Source: Clostridium sp. CAG:167 (GTDB lineage: Bacteria > Bacillota > Clostridia > Lachnospirales > Lachnospiraceae). Taken from it: DNA of 48,207 bases. How positions within the stretch are numbered: position 1 is the first letter of the stretch; each line of letters begins with the position of its first letter. This document shows, in pieces, positions 41,107-48,207 of the stretch. Made by a program: the position numbers and the translations under genes. The stretch spans positions 5,712-53,918 of the forward strand of contig HF998330.1 in assembly GCA_000433735.1 (NCBI GenBank), written 5' to 3'. The notes below the pieces were generated by a model. The model was not told the DNA's origin, did not search any database, and saw nothing but the letters and a program-made list of their open reading frames with translations.

Positions 41107-42414
41107 ATGGCAGAATATACAACACAAATGGATGCCGCTAGAAAAGGCATCGTAACACCGGAAATGAAAGCAGTCAGTGAATATGAGAACATGGATGTAG
41201 AAGTACTGCGTGACCTGGTGGCAAAAGGACAGGTAGCGATTCCGGCCAATAAAAATCATAAATGTTTAAAACCATATGGAATCGGAAGTAAGTTAAAGAC
41301 AAAGATCAATGTAAACTTAGGTACCAGCCGTGACTGCATGGACATGGATGTAGAGATGCAGAAAGTTCAGGCGGCCATTGACATGGGAGCAGAAGCAATC
41401 ATGGATCTGAGTTCCTTTGGTGACACACAGAAGTTCCGCCGCAAACTGACATCGGAGTGTCCGGCTGTGCTGGGTACTGTACCGATCTATGATGCTGTTG
41501 TGTATTACAACAAAGCATTAAAGAGCATTACTTCCGATGAGTGGATGGATATTGTCCGCATGCATGCAGAAGACGGTGTAGATTTCATGACGATCCATTG
41601 TGGAATCAATCGTGCTACAGCAGACCGTTTCAAAGAAAACCTGCGTCATACAAATATCGTATCCCGCGGAGGTTCCATTATTTTTGCCTGGATGGAATTA
41701 ACAGGAAATGAAAATCCATTCTATGAGAGATACGACGAACTTCTGGATATCTGCGAAAAGTATGATGTGACCATAAGTCTGGGAGATGCCTGTCGTCCGG
41801 GAAGTATCGAGGATGCAGGTGATATTTCACAGATTTCTGAACTGGTAGCACTGGGTGAACTGACTCAGAGGGCATGGAGACGTAATGTGCAGGTTATGAT
41901 CGAGGGACCGGGACATATGCCATTGAACCAGATCCGCGCCAACATGGAGATCCAGCAGACTGTATGTAAGGGTGCTCCATTCTATGTACTGGGACCATTG
42001 GTAACGGATGTAGCACCGGGATATGACCATATTACCAGTGCCATTGGTGGCGCCATTGCAGCAACCTACGGGGCTTCTTTCCTGTGCTATGTAACACCGG
42101 CAGAGCATCTGCGCCTCCCAACGGTAGAGGATGTAAAAGAAGGAATCATTGCTTCCAAAATCGCAGCCCATGCAGCGGATGTAGCCAAAGGACTGCCGGG
42201 AGCAAAAGACTGGGATTTTGCCATGAGCGAGGCGAGAAGAGAACTGGATTGGGAAAAACAGTTTGAATTGGCTATCGATCCGGAGAAGGCACGCCGTTAT
42301 CGCGCAGAGAGTAAACCGGAGAAGGAAGATACATGTACTATGTGTGGTAAAATGTGTGCAGTCCGAAATATTAATAAAATTCTTCGCGGTGAAGATGTAG
42401 ATATTATGGATTAA
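41107..42414 (+). CDS. thiC: phosphomethylpyrimidine synthase
   Basis: A 435-residue noncanonical radical SAM enzyme converting aminoimidazole ribotide into HMP phosphate for thiamine. Core signatures: KINVNLGTSRDC, GAEAIMDLSSFGD, DFMTIHCGI, GDACRPGSIEDAGD, EGPGHMPLNQI and FYVLGPLVTDVAPGYDHI. The C-terminal cluster motif is CTMCGKMCAVR, spacing C-x2-C-x3-C, one residue shorter than the E. coli C-x2-C-x4-C. It belongs to the short ThiC form lacking the N-terminal extension. AGGAGG precedes the ATG at 41107. It is the only thiamine gene in the window. Confidence 0.97.
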   Translation: MAEYTTQMDAARKGIVTPEMKAVSEYENMDVEVLRDLVAKGQVAIPANKNHKCLKPYGIGSKLKTKINVNLGTSRDCMDMDVEMQKVQAAIDMGAEAIMDLSSFGDTQKFRRKLTSECPAVLGTVPIYDAVVYYNKALKSITSDEWMDIVRMHAEDGVDFMTIHCGINRATADRFKENLRHTNIVSRGGSIIFAWMELTGNENPFYERYDELLDICEKYDVTISLGDACRPGSIEDAGDISQISELVALGELTQRAWRRNVQVMIEGPGHMPLNQIRANMEIQQTVCKGAPFYVLGPLVTDVAPGYDHITSAIGGAIAATYGASFLCYVTPAEHLRLPTVEDVKEGIIASKIAAHAADVAKGLPGAKDWDFAMSEARRELDWEKQFELAIDPEKARRYRAESKPEKEDTCTMCGKMCAVRNINKILRGEDVDIMD

Positions 42415-42427
42415 TATTATTTAAATG

Positions 42428-42473
42428 AAAACGGTTTCTGCCTTTACAGGAAAAAGGCAGGAGCCGTTTTTTT
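42428..42473 (+). terminator. intrinsic terminator after thiC
   Basis: AAAACGG.TTCTGCCTTT pairs with AAAGGCAGGA.CCGTTTT, then a run of seven T. Confidence 0.9.
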
Positions 42474-42480
42474 CCTGTAC

Positions 42481-42509
42481 TTTACTTTTTTCGTTAAAAA
42501 TGTTACACT
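42481..42509 (+). promoter_or_regulatory. putative promoter of the regulator-ftsEX operon
   Basis: TTTACT, 17 bases, TACACT, about 60 bases before the GTG start. Confidence 0.5.
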
Positions 42510-42569
42510 TTAGGGAAGAATGTAAGTAGGAATTTTGTCACATTTAGATAGGAAAATGGAGGTGCAGCA

Positions 42570-43658
42570 GTGATTTCAAATCAGATTTTACAGCAGACTG
42601 TAGACGGGCTGAAAGAGATTACAAAGATCGATCTGTATGTAGCAGATATGGAGGGGAATATATTAGCGGAAACAGCACAAAGTGCTGAGAATATGAAAGA
42701 ATCCATCCAGAATTTCGTAGATTCACCGGCAGACAGCCAGGCTCTTAGAAATAATCAGTTTTTTAAAGTATATGACGAGGGACAGTTAGAGTATGTAGTC
42801 GTTTCCAAGGGAGAAGGAGAAGAGACATATACCATCGGGCGTATTGCCGTATTCCAGCTTCAGAACATGCTGGTTGCTTATAAGGAGAGGTATGACAAGG
42901 ATAATTTTATCAAGAATCTTTTGTTAGACAACCTTTTGTTGGTAGATATTTTCAATCGTGCGAAAAAACTTCACATTGAGATGAATGTACGGCGTGTTGT
43001 ATATATTATTGAGACCAGTAAGGAAAAAGACAATGAGGCGCTGGAAACAGTTCGTGGACTTTTTACCGGAAGTGGGAAGGATTTTATCACTGCCGTGGAT
43101 GAAAAGGATATTATTTTAGTAAAAGAACTGGCAGAGGGAGATACTTATGACAGCCTGGAAAAGACAGCCCAGGTTATCGTTGATATGCTGAATACGGAAG
43201 CCATGGCCAGAGTCCATGTGGCTTACGGTACCATTATTAACGATATCAAAGAGGTGTCTCGTTCTTATAAAGAAGCTAAGATGGCCCTGGATGTAGGAAA
43301 GATCTTTTATGGGGATAAGAATGTGATGGCGTACAGCAATCTGGGAATCGGTCGTCTGATCTACCAGCTGCCGATGCCTCTTTGTAAAATGTTTATCAAA
43401 GAGATATTTGCGGAGCAGACTCCCAATGATTTTGATGAAGAAACATTGACAACTATCAATAAATTTTTCGAGAATAATCTGAATGTGTCAGAGACATCCA
43501 GACAACTCTATATCCATCGTAATACCCTGGTGTACCGTCTGGATAAATTGCAGAAAAGCACAGGGCTGGATCTTCGTGTATTCGAGGATGCTATCACATT
43601 CCAGATTGCATTGATGGTTGTAAAATATATGAATTATCTGGAATCCATAGATTTTTGA
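42570..43658 (+). CDS. CdaR/PucR-type helix-turn-helix regulator
   Basis: A 362-residue regulator. The N-terminal ~130 residues resemble the CdaR sugar-diacid recognition domain (ISNQILQQTVDGLKEITKID, ADMEGNILAET, TYTIGRIAVFQLQNML). The middle resembles a GGDEF-like PucR domain, and the C-terminal PucR HTH (about 300-360) reads NLNVSETSRQLYIHRNTLVYRLDKL. Such proteins often activate sugar-acid or purine genes. Here the gene sits 14 bp before ftsE in the same direction, so it may instead answer to wall or envelope state, which is inference. The start is GTG with GGAGGTG five bases upstream. Confidence 0.85.
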   Translation: MISNQILQQTVDGLKEITKIDLYVADMEGNILAETAQSAENMKESIQNFVDSPADSQALRNNQFFKVYDEGQLEYVVVSKGEGEETYTIGRIAVFQLQNMLVAYKERYDKDNFIKNLLLDNLLLVDIFNRAKKLHIEMNVRRVVYIIETSKEKDNEALETVRGLFTGSGKDFITAVDEKDIILVKELAEGDTYDSLEKTAQVIVDMLNTEAMARVHVAYGTIINDIKEVSRSYKEAKMALDVGKIFYGDKNVMAYSNLGIGRLIYQLPMPLCKMFIKEIFAEQTPNDFDEETLTTINKFFENNLNVSETSRQLYIHRNTLVYRLDKLQKSTGLDLRVFEDAITFQIALMVVKYMNYLESIDF

Positions 43659-43672
43659 GAGGAGTAAAAGCT

Positions 43673-44386
43673 GTGGAAGAAAAGAAAAATGTACCTATGA
43701 TTCGTATGGATCAGGTTTCTATGCAGTATTCCACCGGTGTAGATGCTTTGTGTGATGTGTCTATCCGGATTGAAAAAGGAGAATTCGTATTTGTAGTAGG
43801 TAAAAGTGGATCGGGCAAATCCACTTTTATTAAATTACTCTTAAAAGAACTGAACCCATCAGAGGGAAGAATCTTTGTGGCAGGGCGGCAGGTAACCAAT
43901 CTGTCCCGCAAGCAGGTATCTTTGTACCGGCGGCAGATCGGAGTGGTCTTTCAGGATTTCCGCCTGCTGAAAAACAAGACTGTATACGAAAATATTGAGT
44001 TTGCCCAGCAGATCATCGGTATGAATAAAAGAGAAATCGCAAGAAATGTAGCGATCATGCTGGAGATGGTAGGATTGAAGGGAAAGGAAAATGCTTATCC
44101 CGGGGAACTATCCGGCGGCGAACAGCAGCGTGTAGCCATAGCCAGAGCCCTTATCAATAACCCGGCCATCCTTTTGGCTGACGAGCCTACCGGTAATCTG
44201 GATCCACAGATGGCATGGGAGATCATGATGCTTTTGCAGGAGATCAACAAAATGGGGACAACGGTTGTGGTTGTGACCCACAATAACGATGTAGTGGACA
44301 TTATGAAAAAGAGAGTGGTGACATTGGACAAAGGTTCCATTGTGTCTGATGAACAAGAAGGTGGTTATCAGTATGAGAGAGATTAA
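43673..44386 (+). CDS. ftsE: cell division ATP-binding protein FtsE
   Basis: A 237-residue ABC ATPase. Walker A GKSGSGKST (43-51), Q-loop VVFQDFRLL, signature LSGGEQQRVAIARAL, Walker B ILLADEPTGNLD and the H-loop VVVVTHN are intact. With FtsX it transmits ATP hydrolysis across the membrane to activate a peptidoglycan hydrolase at division. The GTG start at 43673 is eight bases after AGAGGAG; the frame opens earlier at a TTG overlapping the regulator's stop. It overlaps ftsX by 14 bp. Confidence 0.96.
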   Translation: MEEKKNVPMIRMDQVSMQYSTGVDALCDVSIRIEKGEFVFVVGKSGSGKSTFIKLLLKELNPSEGRIFVAGRQVTNLSRKQVSLYRRQIGVVFQDFRLLKNKTVYENIEFAQQIIGMNKREIARNVAIMLEMVGLKGKENAYPGELSGGEQQRVAIARALINNPAILLADEPTGNLDPQMAWEIMMLLQEINKMGTTVVVVTHNNDVVDIMKKRVVTLDKGSIVSDEQEGGYQYERD

Positions 44387-45284
44387 TGTACTAGGATACA
44401 GTTTAAAACAGGGAGTAAAGAACCTGCGGAAAAACAGACTGTTTACACTGGCATCCATGGGAACGGTGGCAGCTTGTCTGCTGATCTTTGGACTGGTATA
44501 TTTTCTGGTGGGCAATTTCCGTGCCGTGGTCAAGGGGGCAGAGACCTCCGTAGGAGTGTCAGTATTTTTTGAGGAAAATTCCAGCCAGAGTACCATTGAT
44601 ACCATTGGAGAGGCAATCAAAGCAAGACCGGAGGTAGACCGGGTAGAGTATATTTCAGCGGAAAAAGCCTGGGATAATTTTAAAAAGGATAATTTCAAAG
44701 ACTCACAGGAACTCATTGACAGTTTTGGAGATGACAACCCGCTGAAGGATTCTGCTTCCTATGAAGTATATCTGAAAAAGTTAAGTGACCAGGATTCACT
44801 GGTATCCTATATTGAATCCATCGCCGGCGTCCGGGAAGTAAAGCGGTCGGCAGAAGTGGCAGGAACTTTATCCGGTGCCAGCAAGATGGTAGGAGCCGGT
44901 TCGGCGGTGTTGATTCTGATCCTGGTGCTGGTGTCTGTTTTTTTAATCCACTCTACCATTTCTACCGGTATTGTGGTACGCAAACCGGAGATAGCCATTA
45001 TGCGGCTGATGGGAGCGTCGGATTTCTTTATCTGGGCACCATTTATCATTGAAGGAGTGATCATAGGCTTTATTGGTTCTGTGATTCCGCTGGTGATCTT
45101 ACTTTGCGTCTACGGCAGGATCATAGATTATGTAGTAAACCGTTTTGCCGTATTTACAGCCAATCTTACATTTCTTACTACAGGTCAGGCTTTTGGTGTG
45201 CTGGTACCGGTGTCTCTTGCCATTGGCGTGGGAATCGGATTTTTGGGAAGTTTTATTACGGTGCGCCGTAATCTGAATTATTAG
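44373..45284 (+). CDS. ftsX: cell division protein FtsX
   Basis: A 303-residue permease-like membrane protein. One N-terminal helix (about 25-47) is followed by a large extracytoplasmic domain (about 50-170) that in relatives contacts the hydrolase, then three helices with IVVRKPEIAIMRLMGASDFF between them. The start at 44373 (MREINVLGYSLKQG) is chosen because FtsX proteins begin at this point and a GGTGG lies upstream; the frame extends 11 codons further. The M23 peptidase gene, its likely partner, starts 11 bp after its stop. Confidence 0.95.
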   Translation: MREINVLGYSLKQGVKNLRKNRLFTLASMGTVAACLLIFGLVYFLVGNFRAVVKGAETSVGVSVFFEENSSQSTIDTIGEAIKARPEVDRVEYISAEKAWDNFKKDNFKDSQELIDSFGDDNPLKDSASYEVYLKKLSDQDSLVSYIESIAGVREVKRSAEVAGTLSGASKMVGAGSAVLILILVLVSVFLIHSTISTGIVVRKPEIAIMRLMGASDFFIWAPFIIEGVIIGFIGSVIPLVILLCVYGRIIDYVVNRFAVFTANLTFLTTGQAFGVLVPVSLAIGVGIGFLGSFITVRRNLNY

Positions 45285-45295
45285 GAGGAGTCGAT

Positions 45296-46480
45296 ATGAC
45301 GAAGAGGGCTTTTTGTGGGATGATTCTGGTATTTTCTATTTTGGCGTGTCTTTTGTACCAGGAGCGAAGTTATGCCAGTAAAAGTGTAGACAAAAAGATT
45401 GAAAAAGCGCAAAAAGAGAGTAAATCGCTGTCAAAAAAGTCCGGTAAATATGCGGAAAAGGCGGACAAAGCCCAGAAAAAGCAGGATGATATGATGAAAG
45501 AGATCGAAAAACTGGACAAAAAGATCGAGAAAGCTGAGACAGAGATGGATCTTGTGGATCAGCAGATCAAGGCGAAGGAAGAAGAACTGAAAAAAGAGCA
45601 GGCATCTTTGGAGGAAGCAACCCAAAATGCACAGATCCAGTATGATACCATGAAGAAGCGCATAAAGTATATGTATGAGAATGGCAATCAGGATTATATT
45701 GATATTTTGTTCAGTTCCAAAAGTATTGCAGATCTTTTGAACAATGCGGAATATGTAGACAAGATCAGTGAATATGACCGCAGCATGTTTGCAAATTACA
45801 AAAAAACATGGGATGAAGTGAATACAAGAAAAGCAGCGGTAGAATCCATGATCGAGACTTTGAAATCAAAGAAACTGGAACAAAAAGAAGATAAATATGA
45901 CCTGGAACTTCTGCGAAAAAACAAGAAAAAGCAGATGAAACAGTTTGAACAAAGCCAGAAGAAAAATCAGAAGAAAGCCAATGAACTGGCCAAAGAAGCG
46001 GCCAAGGCGGAGAATGAGGTAAACCGTCTGCTGGCACAGAAACAGGCTGAGATCGATGGCTCGGATTCAGGAATTGTATTTTCCGGCGGTGCTTTGTCAT
46101 GGCCGTTAAAGGTATCCGGAAGGATCTCATCCAAGTTTGGCCACCGGAGCAGCCCAACCGCAGGAGCCAGCACTTATCATAAGGGACTGGATATTGCGGT
46201 GCCATCCGGCACACCGATCCTGGCAGCGGCAGCAGGAAAAGTAGTGACAGCCCATTATAGTTCCAGTGCCGGCAATTATATTATGATTGCCCATGGCAAC
46301 CGGCTGTACACGGTGTATATGCACTGCTCCAGACTGGCGGTAAAAGAAGGGGACTCCGTTGTTCAGGGACAGACCATCGGTTATGCCGGTTCTACCGGAA
46401 TTTCCACAGGATCCCATCTGCATTTTGGCGTATCGAAAAACGGATCCTATGTAAATCCGCTGAATTATGTTTCCAGGTAA
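45296..46480 (+). CDS. secreted coiled-coil M23 peptidase, likely FtsEX-activated
   Basis: A 394-residue murein hydrolase. A signal peptide (about 1-27) precedes a long Lys/Glu coiled coil (about 30-255, with a central YMYENGNQDYIDILFSS hairpin region) and a C-terminal LytM/M23 domain (about 265-394). Zinc ligands are seen in HKGLDIAVPSG and in SHLHFGV, so the enzyme should be active. This EnvC/PcsB-like layout next to ftsEX matches the known hydrolase or activator partner of FtsEX. AGGAG lies about eight bases before the ATG. A C-terminal protease gene follows in the same operon. Confidence 0.94.
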   Translation: MTKRAFCGMILVFSILACLLYQERSYASKSVDKKIEKAQKESKSLSKKSGKYAEKADKAQKKQDDMMKEIEKLDKKIEKAETEMDLVDQQIKAKEEELKKEQASLEEATQNAQIQYDTMKKRIKYMYENGNQDYIDILFSSKSIADLLNNAEYVDKISEYDRSMFANYKKTWDEVNTRKAAVESMIETLKSKKLEQKEDKYDLELLRKNKKKQMKQFEQSQKKNQKKANELAKEAAKAENEVNRLLAQKQAEIDGSDSGIVFSGGALSWPLKVSGRISSKFGHRSSPTAGASTYHKGLDIAVPSGTPILAAAAGKVVTAHYSSSAGNYIMIAHGNRLYTVYMHCSRLAVKEGDSVVQGQTIGYAGSTGISTGSHLHFGVSKNGSYVNPLNYVSR

Positions 46481-46505
46481 AAAATAAAAATGTGAGGTTT
46501 TGAAA

Positions 46506-47717
46506 TTGAAGTGGTTACACAGAGAACACAAACAATCAGAAATTAGAACCTATCTGACAGGATTGGTAACGGGAGCACTGTTTTGTCTGGCAGTGCTTTT
46601 GATCCTTCAGTTTGTAAGTGGCGTGCCGGTGCTTTTTTCTTCTTCTCTGACAAAAGAAGTGGCAAAAAAGACCCAGGAGGCCCAGAGTTATATTGATAAA
46701 TATTACTGGAAGTCCGATCTGGATCAAGAAAAACTGGCAGATTATGCCATAAAAGGAATGGTCTCCGCACTGGGAGATAAGTATTCGGATTACTATACCA
46801 CCAGTGAGTACAACCAGGCCATGGGAGAAGTAAAGGGCGATTACACCGGGATCGGAGCTACCATTTACATGGACACCAGCACGAAGCAAAAGATCATCCG
46901 GAAGGTGCAGGAATCTTCTCCGGCAGAGGAAGCGGGACTGAAAGTGGATGATGTGCTGCTAAAGATCAACGGGGAAGATATTTCCCAGAAATCATTAAAT
47001 GACACAGTAAGTATGATCCGGGGCAAGGAAGGAAAAACTTCCAAACTTACCATACAGCGCAAGGAGCAGGATAAGACGAAGGTGATGGAAGTAACGGTGA
47101 CAGCCAAAAAACTGGTAAACCAGTCCATTCACTATAAGATGCTTACCGGGAAAAAAGGATATATCAATATTTCTAATTTTGACAATGAAGGCGTGAAGCA
47201 GTTTCAGTCAGCCATGGAAGATCTGAAAAAGCAGGGCATGACAGGGCTTGTTCTGGATGTGAGAAATAATGGCGGCGGTTCCCTGGAGGCGGTGACAAAG
47301 ATGTTGGATGAACTGCTTCCGGAAGGCGTGCTTTTGACGGAAAAATACAAAAATAAAGAGGATGTAGTATACCGTTCCACTGGTGAGAAACAGTTTGATA
47401 AGCCGATTGTAGTGCTGATCAATGGTGGAAGTGCCAGTGCTTCCGAGGTAATGGCAGGAGCCCTGCAGGACCGGAAGGCAGCTACGCTGGTAGGAGTAAA
47501 AAGCTTTGGCAAGGGAATCGTCCAGTCTATCTTTTCCCTGCGTTTTGGCGGCGGTATCAAACTTACCACCGGCCAATATCTGCTTCCAAGCGGACGGTGT
47601 ATCCATGGAACCGGCCTGACACCGGATGTAGAAGTTACCTACAGCGGTACTTCCAATGAACTGGGAGGCGAGGATGACAATCAGCTGCAGAAGGCATTGA
47701 CGGTTCTTGAAAAATAA
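46506..47717 (+). CDS. S41-family C-terminal processing peptidase
   Basis: A 403-residue CtpA/CtpB-like protease. An N-terminal membrane anchor (about 15-38) is followed by a helical region, a PDZ domain (about 105-190, YTGIGATIYMD to GKTSKLTIQRK) and the S41 catalytic domain, with the Ser in GGSASASEVMAG and the Lys in KSFGKGIVQ. It acts outside the membrane. The start is TTG at 46506, eight bases after GAGG; an earlier TTG at 46500 is too close. Its place after ftsEX and the M23 gene suggests that it processes or clears a wall hydrolase, an inference. Confidence 0.92.
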   Translation: MKWLHREHKQSEIRTYLTGLVTGALFCLAVLLILQFVSGVPVLFSSSLTKEVAKKTQEAQSYIDKYYWKSDLDQEKLADYAIKGMVSALGDKYSDYYTTSEYNQAMGEVKGDYTGIGATIYMDTSTKQKIIRKVQESSPAEEAGLKVDDVLLKINGEDISQKSLNDTVSMIRGKEGKTSKLTIQRKEQDKTKVMEVTVTAKKLVNQSIHYKMLTGKKGYINISNFDNEGVKQFQSAMEDLKKQGMTGLVLDVRNNGGGSLEAVTKMLDELLPEGVLLTEKYKNKEDVVYRSTGEKQFDKPIVVLINGGSASASEVMAGALQDRKAATLVGVKSFGKGIVQSIFSLRFGGGIKLTTGQYLLPSGRCIHGTGLTPDVEVTYSGTSNELGGEDDNQLQKALTVLEK

Positions 47718-47719
47718 GA

Positions 47720-48205
47720 ATGGGAGATAAAATAACTGTGGAAATGAAAATAGAACTACTAATAATGGTTTTACTTCAATCGGGAGTATATGCCCTTGCC
47801 TATATCCAATCAAAAAAGCGGGGAACTGATTACTGCAAAGAACTTAAAACGATGTGGTTTTGGTGGCTTGCAATTGGATACAATCTGTTCCATTTTTGGC
47901 TATTATCAGAGTTAGTGAAATATGATATGTGTACAGATGAAAGAAATGTGGATGAGAAAATAATGATTGTTTTTATTATTTTGCTGCTTTGGGAAGGGGC
48001 GTATGTAATAGGCTTCAAGCAGATCCGTACGCAGAAATGGCAGAAAATGGTGCGGTGTGTTTTATATGCCGGTGTGGCTGTTGCTATGATAGTTTTGGCT
48101 GTTATGATGCATGAAAATTTCCGGCATTCCGTTATTTATGTTCTTTCTGAAGTAAATATAATGGCAGTGGTGGCGGATGTCATAGGATCGTTTCGAGGTA
48201 AGTGA
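47720..48205 (+). CDS. hypothetical membrane protein
   Basis: A 161-residue protein with about four hydrophobic segments (roughly 12-27, 45-64, 77-96 and 112-130) and short charged loops such as QSKKRGTDYCKELKTM. It starts two bases after the S41 gene. The ATG at 47720 lacks a ribosome site; GTG 47738 after GGGAG is a possible alternative, so the N terminus is uncertain. No family recognised. Codon use looks more AT-rich than in the preceding genes. The stop is inside the window, so the gene is complete. Confidence 0.65.
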   Translation: MGDKITVEMKIELLIMVLLQSGVYALAYIQSKKRGTDYCKELKTMWFWWLAIGYNLFHFWLLSELVKYDMCTDERNVDEKIMIVFIILLLWEGAYVIGFKQIRTQKWQKMVRCVLYAGVAVAMIVLAVMMHENFRHSVIYVLSEVNIMAVVADVIGSFRGK

Positions 48206-48207
48206 AT

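Overview
The window is chromosomal DNA from a low-to-mid GC, endospore-forming Firmicute. Gene content and order (spoVAD-spoVAE; rel-hydrolase-hemZ-hisS-aspS; the acpP-fabD-fabG-fabF-fabZ block; Lys-rich Ig-like and FnIII-like surface domains with Thr-Pro linkers; AGGAGG ribosome sites with some TTG/GTG starts) point to an anaerobic gut Clostridium relative, most likely Lachnospiraceae. This placement is inferred from family knowledge, not from a search.

Layout. 1-2.6 kb is accessory: the 3' end of a secreted FnIII-like protein, a lone DUF1016/YhcG-type PD-(D/E)XK nuclease with a perfect 24-bp palindrome inside it, a 166-bp long inverted-repeat element, and an AraC-family regulator. The regulator is divergent from a large secreted GH51 arabinofuranosidase (2.8-5.9 kb), and the shared intergenic region carries repeated operator-like sites. 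5.9-7.4 kb is a forespore spoVAD-spoVAE pair with an exact sigma-G promoter embedded in a hairpin. A tRNA-Thr(CGT) gene follows. 7.6-11.6 kb is the fatty-acid block acpP-fabD-fabG-fabF-fabZ, then a CarD-like factor. 12.3-18.1 kb is mostly minus strand: proS, then a phospholipid operon (PAP2 protein, flippase-like protein, pssA, psd), with a repeat-rich lipoprotein and a 36-residue membrane peptide on the plus strand between them. 18.3-24.7 kb holds uppP, a CwlD-like amidase, an RsuA/RluB-type pseudouridine synthase, RNase H with a viroplasmin domain, and a ppx-ppk1 polyphosphate operon. 24.9-31.3 kb holds queA, a diacylglycerol-kinase-like gene, tyrA, a HAD phosphatase, pepD, a Cys-tailed hypothetical and a PRTase-like protein. 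31.5-40.2 kb is one long operon (rel, MBL hydrolase, hemZ, hisS, aspS, galM) closed by two terminators. 40.5-42.4 kb has a small membrane protein and a TPP-riboswitch-controlled thiC. 42.6-48.2 kb is a division/cell-wall operon: CdaR/PucR-type regulator, ftsE, ftsX, coiled-coil M23 peptidase, S41 protease and a membrane protein.

Most of the window is housekeeping. The strongest unusual signals are regulatory. At spoVAD the sigma-G -10 element forms one arm of a hairpin whose other arm holds the Shine-Dalgarno, so sporulation transcripts and read-through transcripts should fold differently. Others are the AraC-type operator repeats, a palindrome at the predicted acpP transcription start, the palindrome in the DUF1016 gene, and the long inverted-repeat element next to it. 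No CRISPR array, transposase, rRNA or complete prophage was seen.
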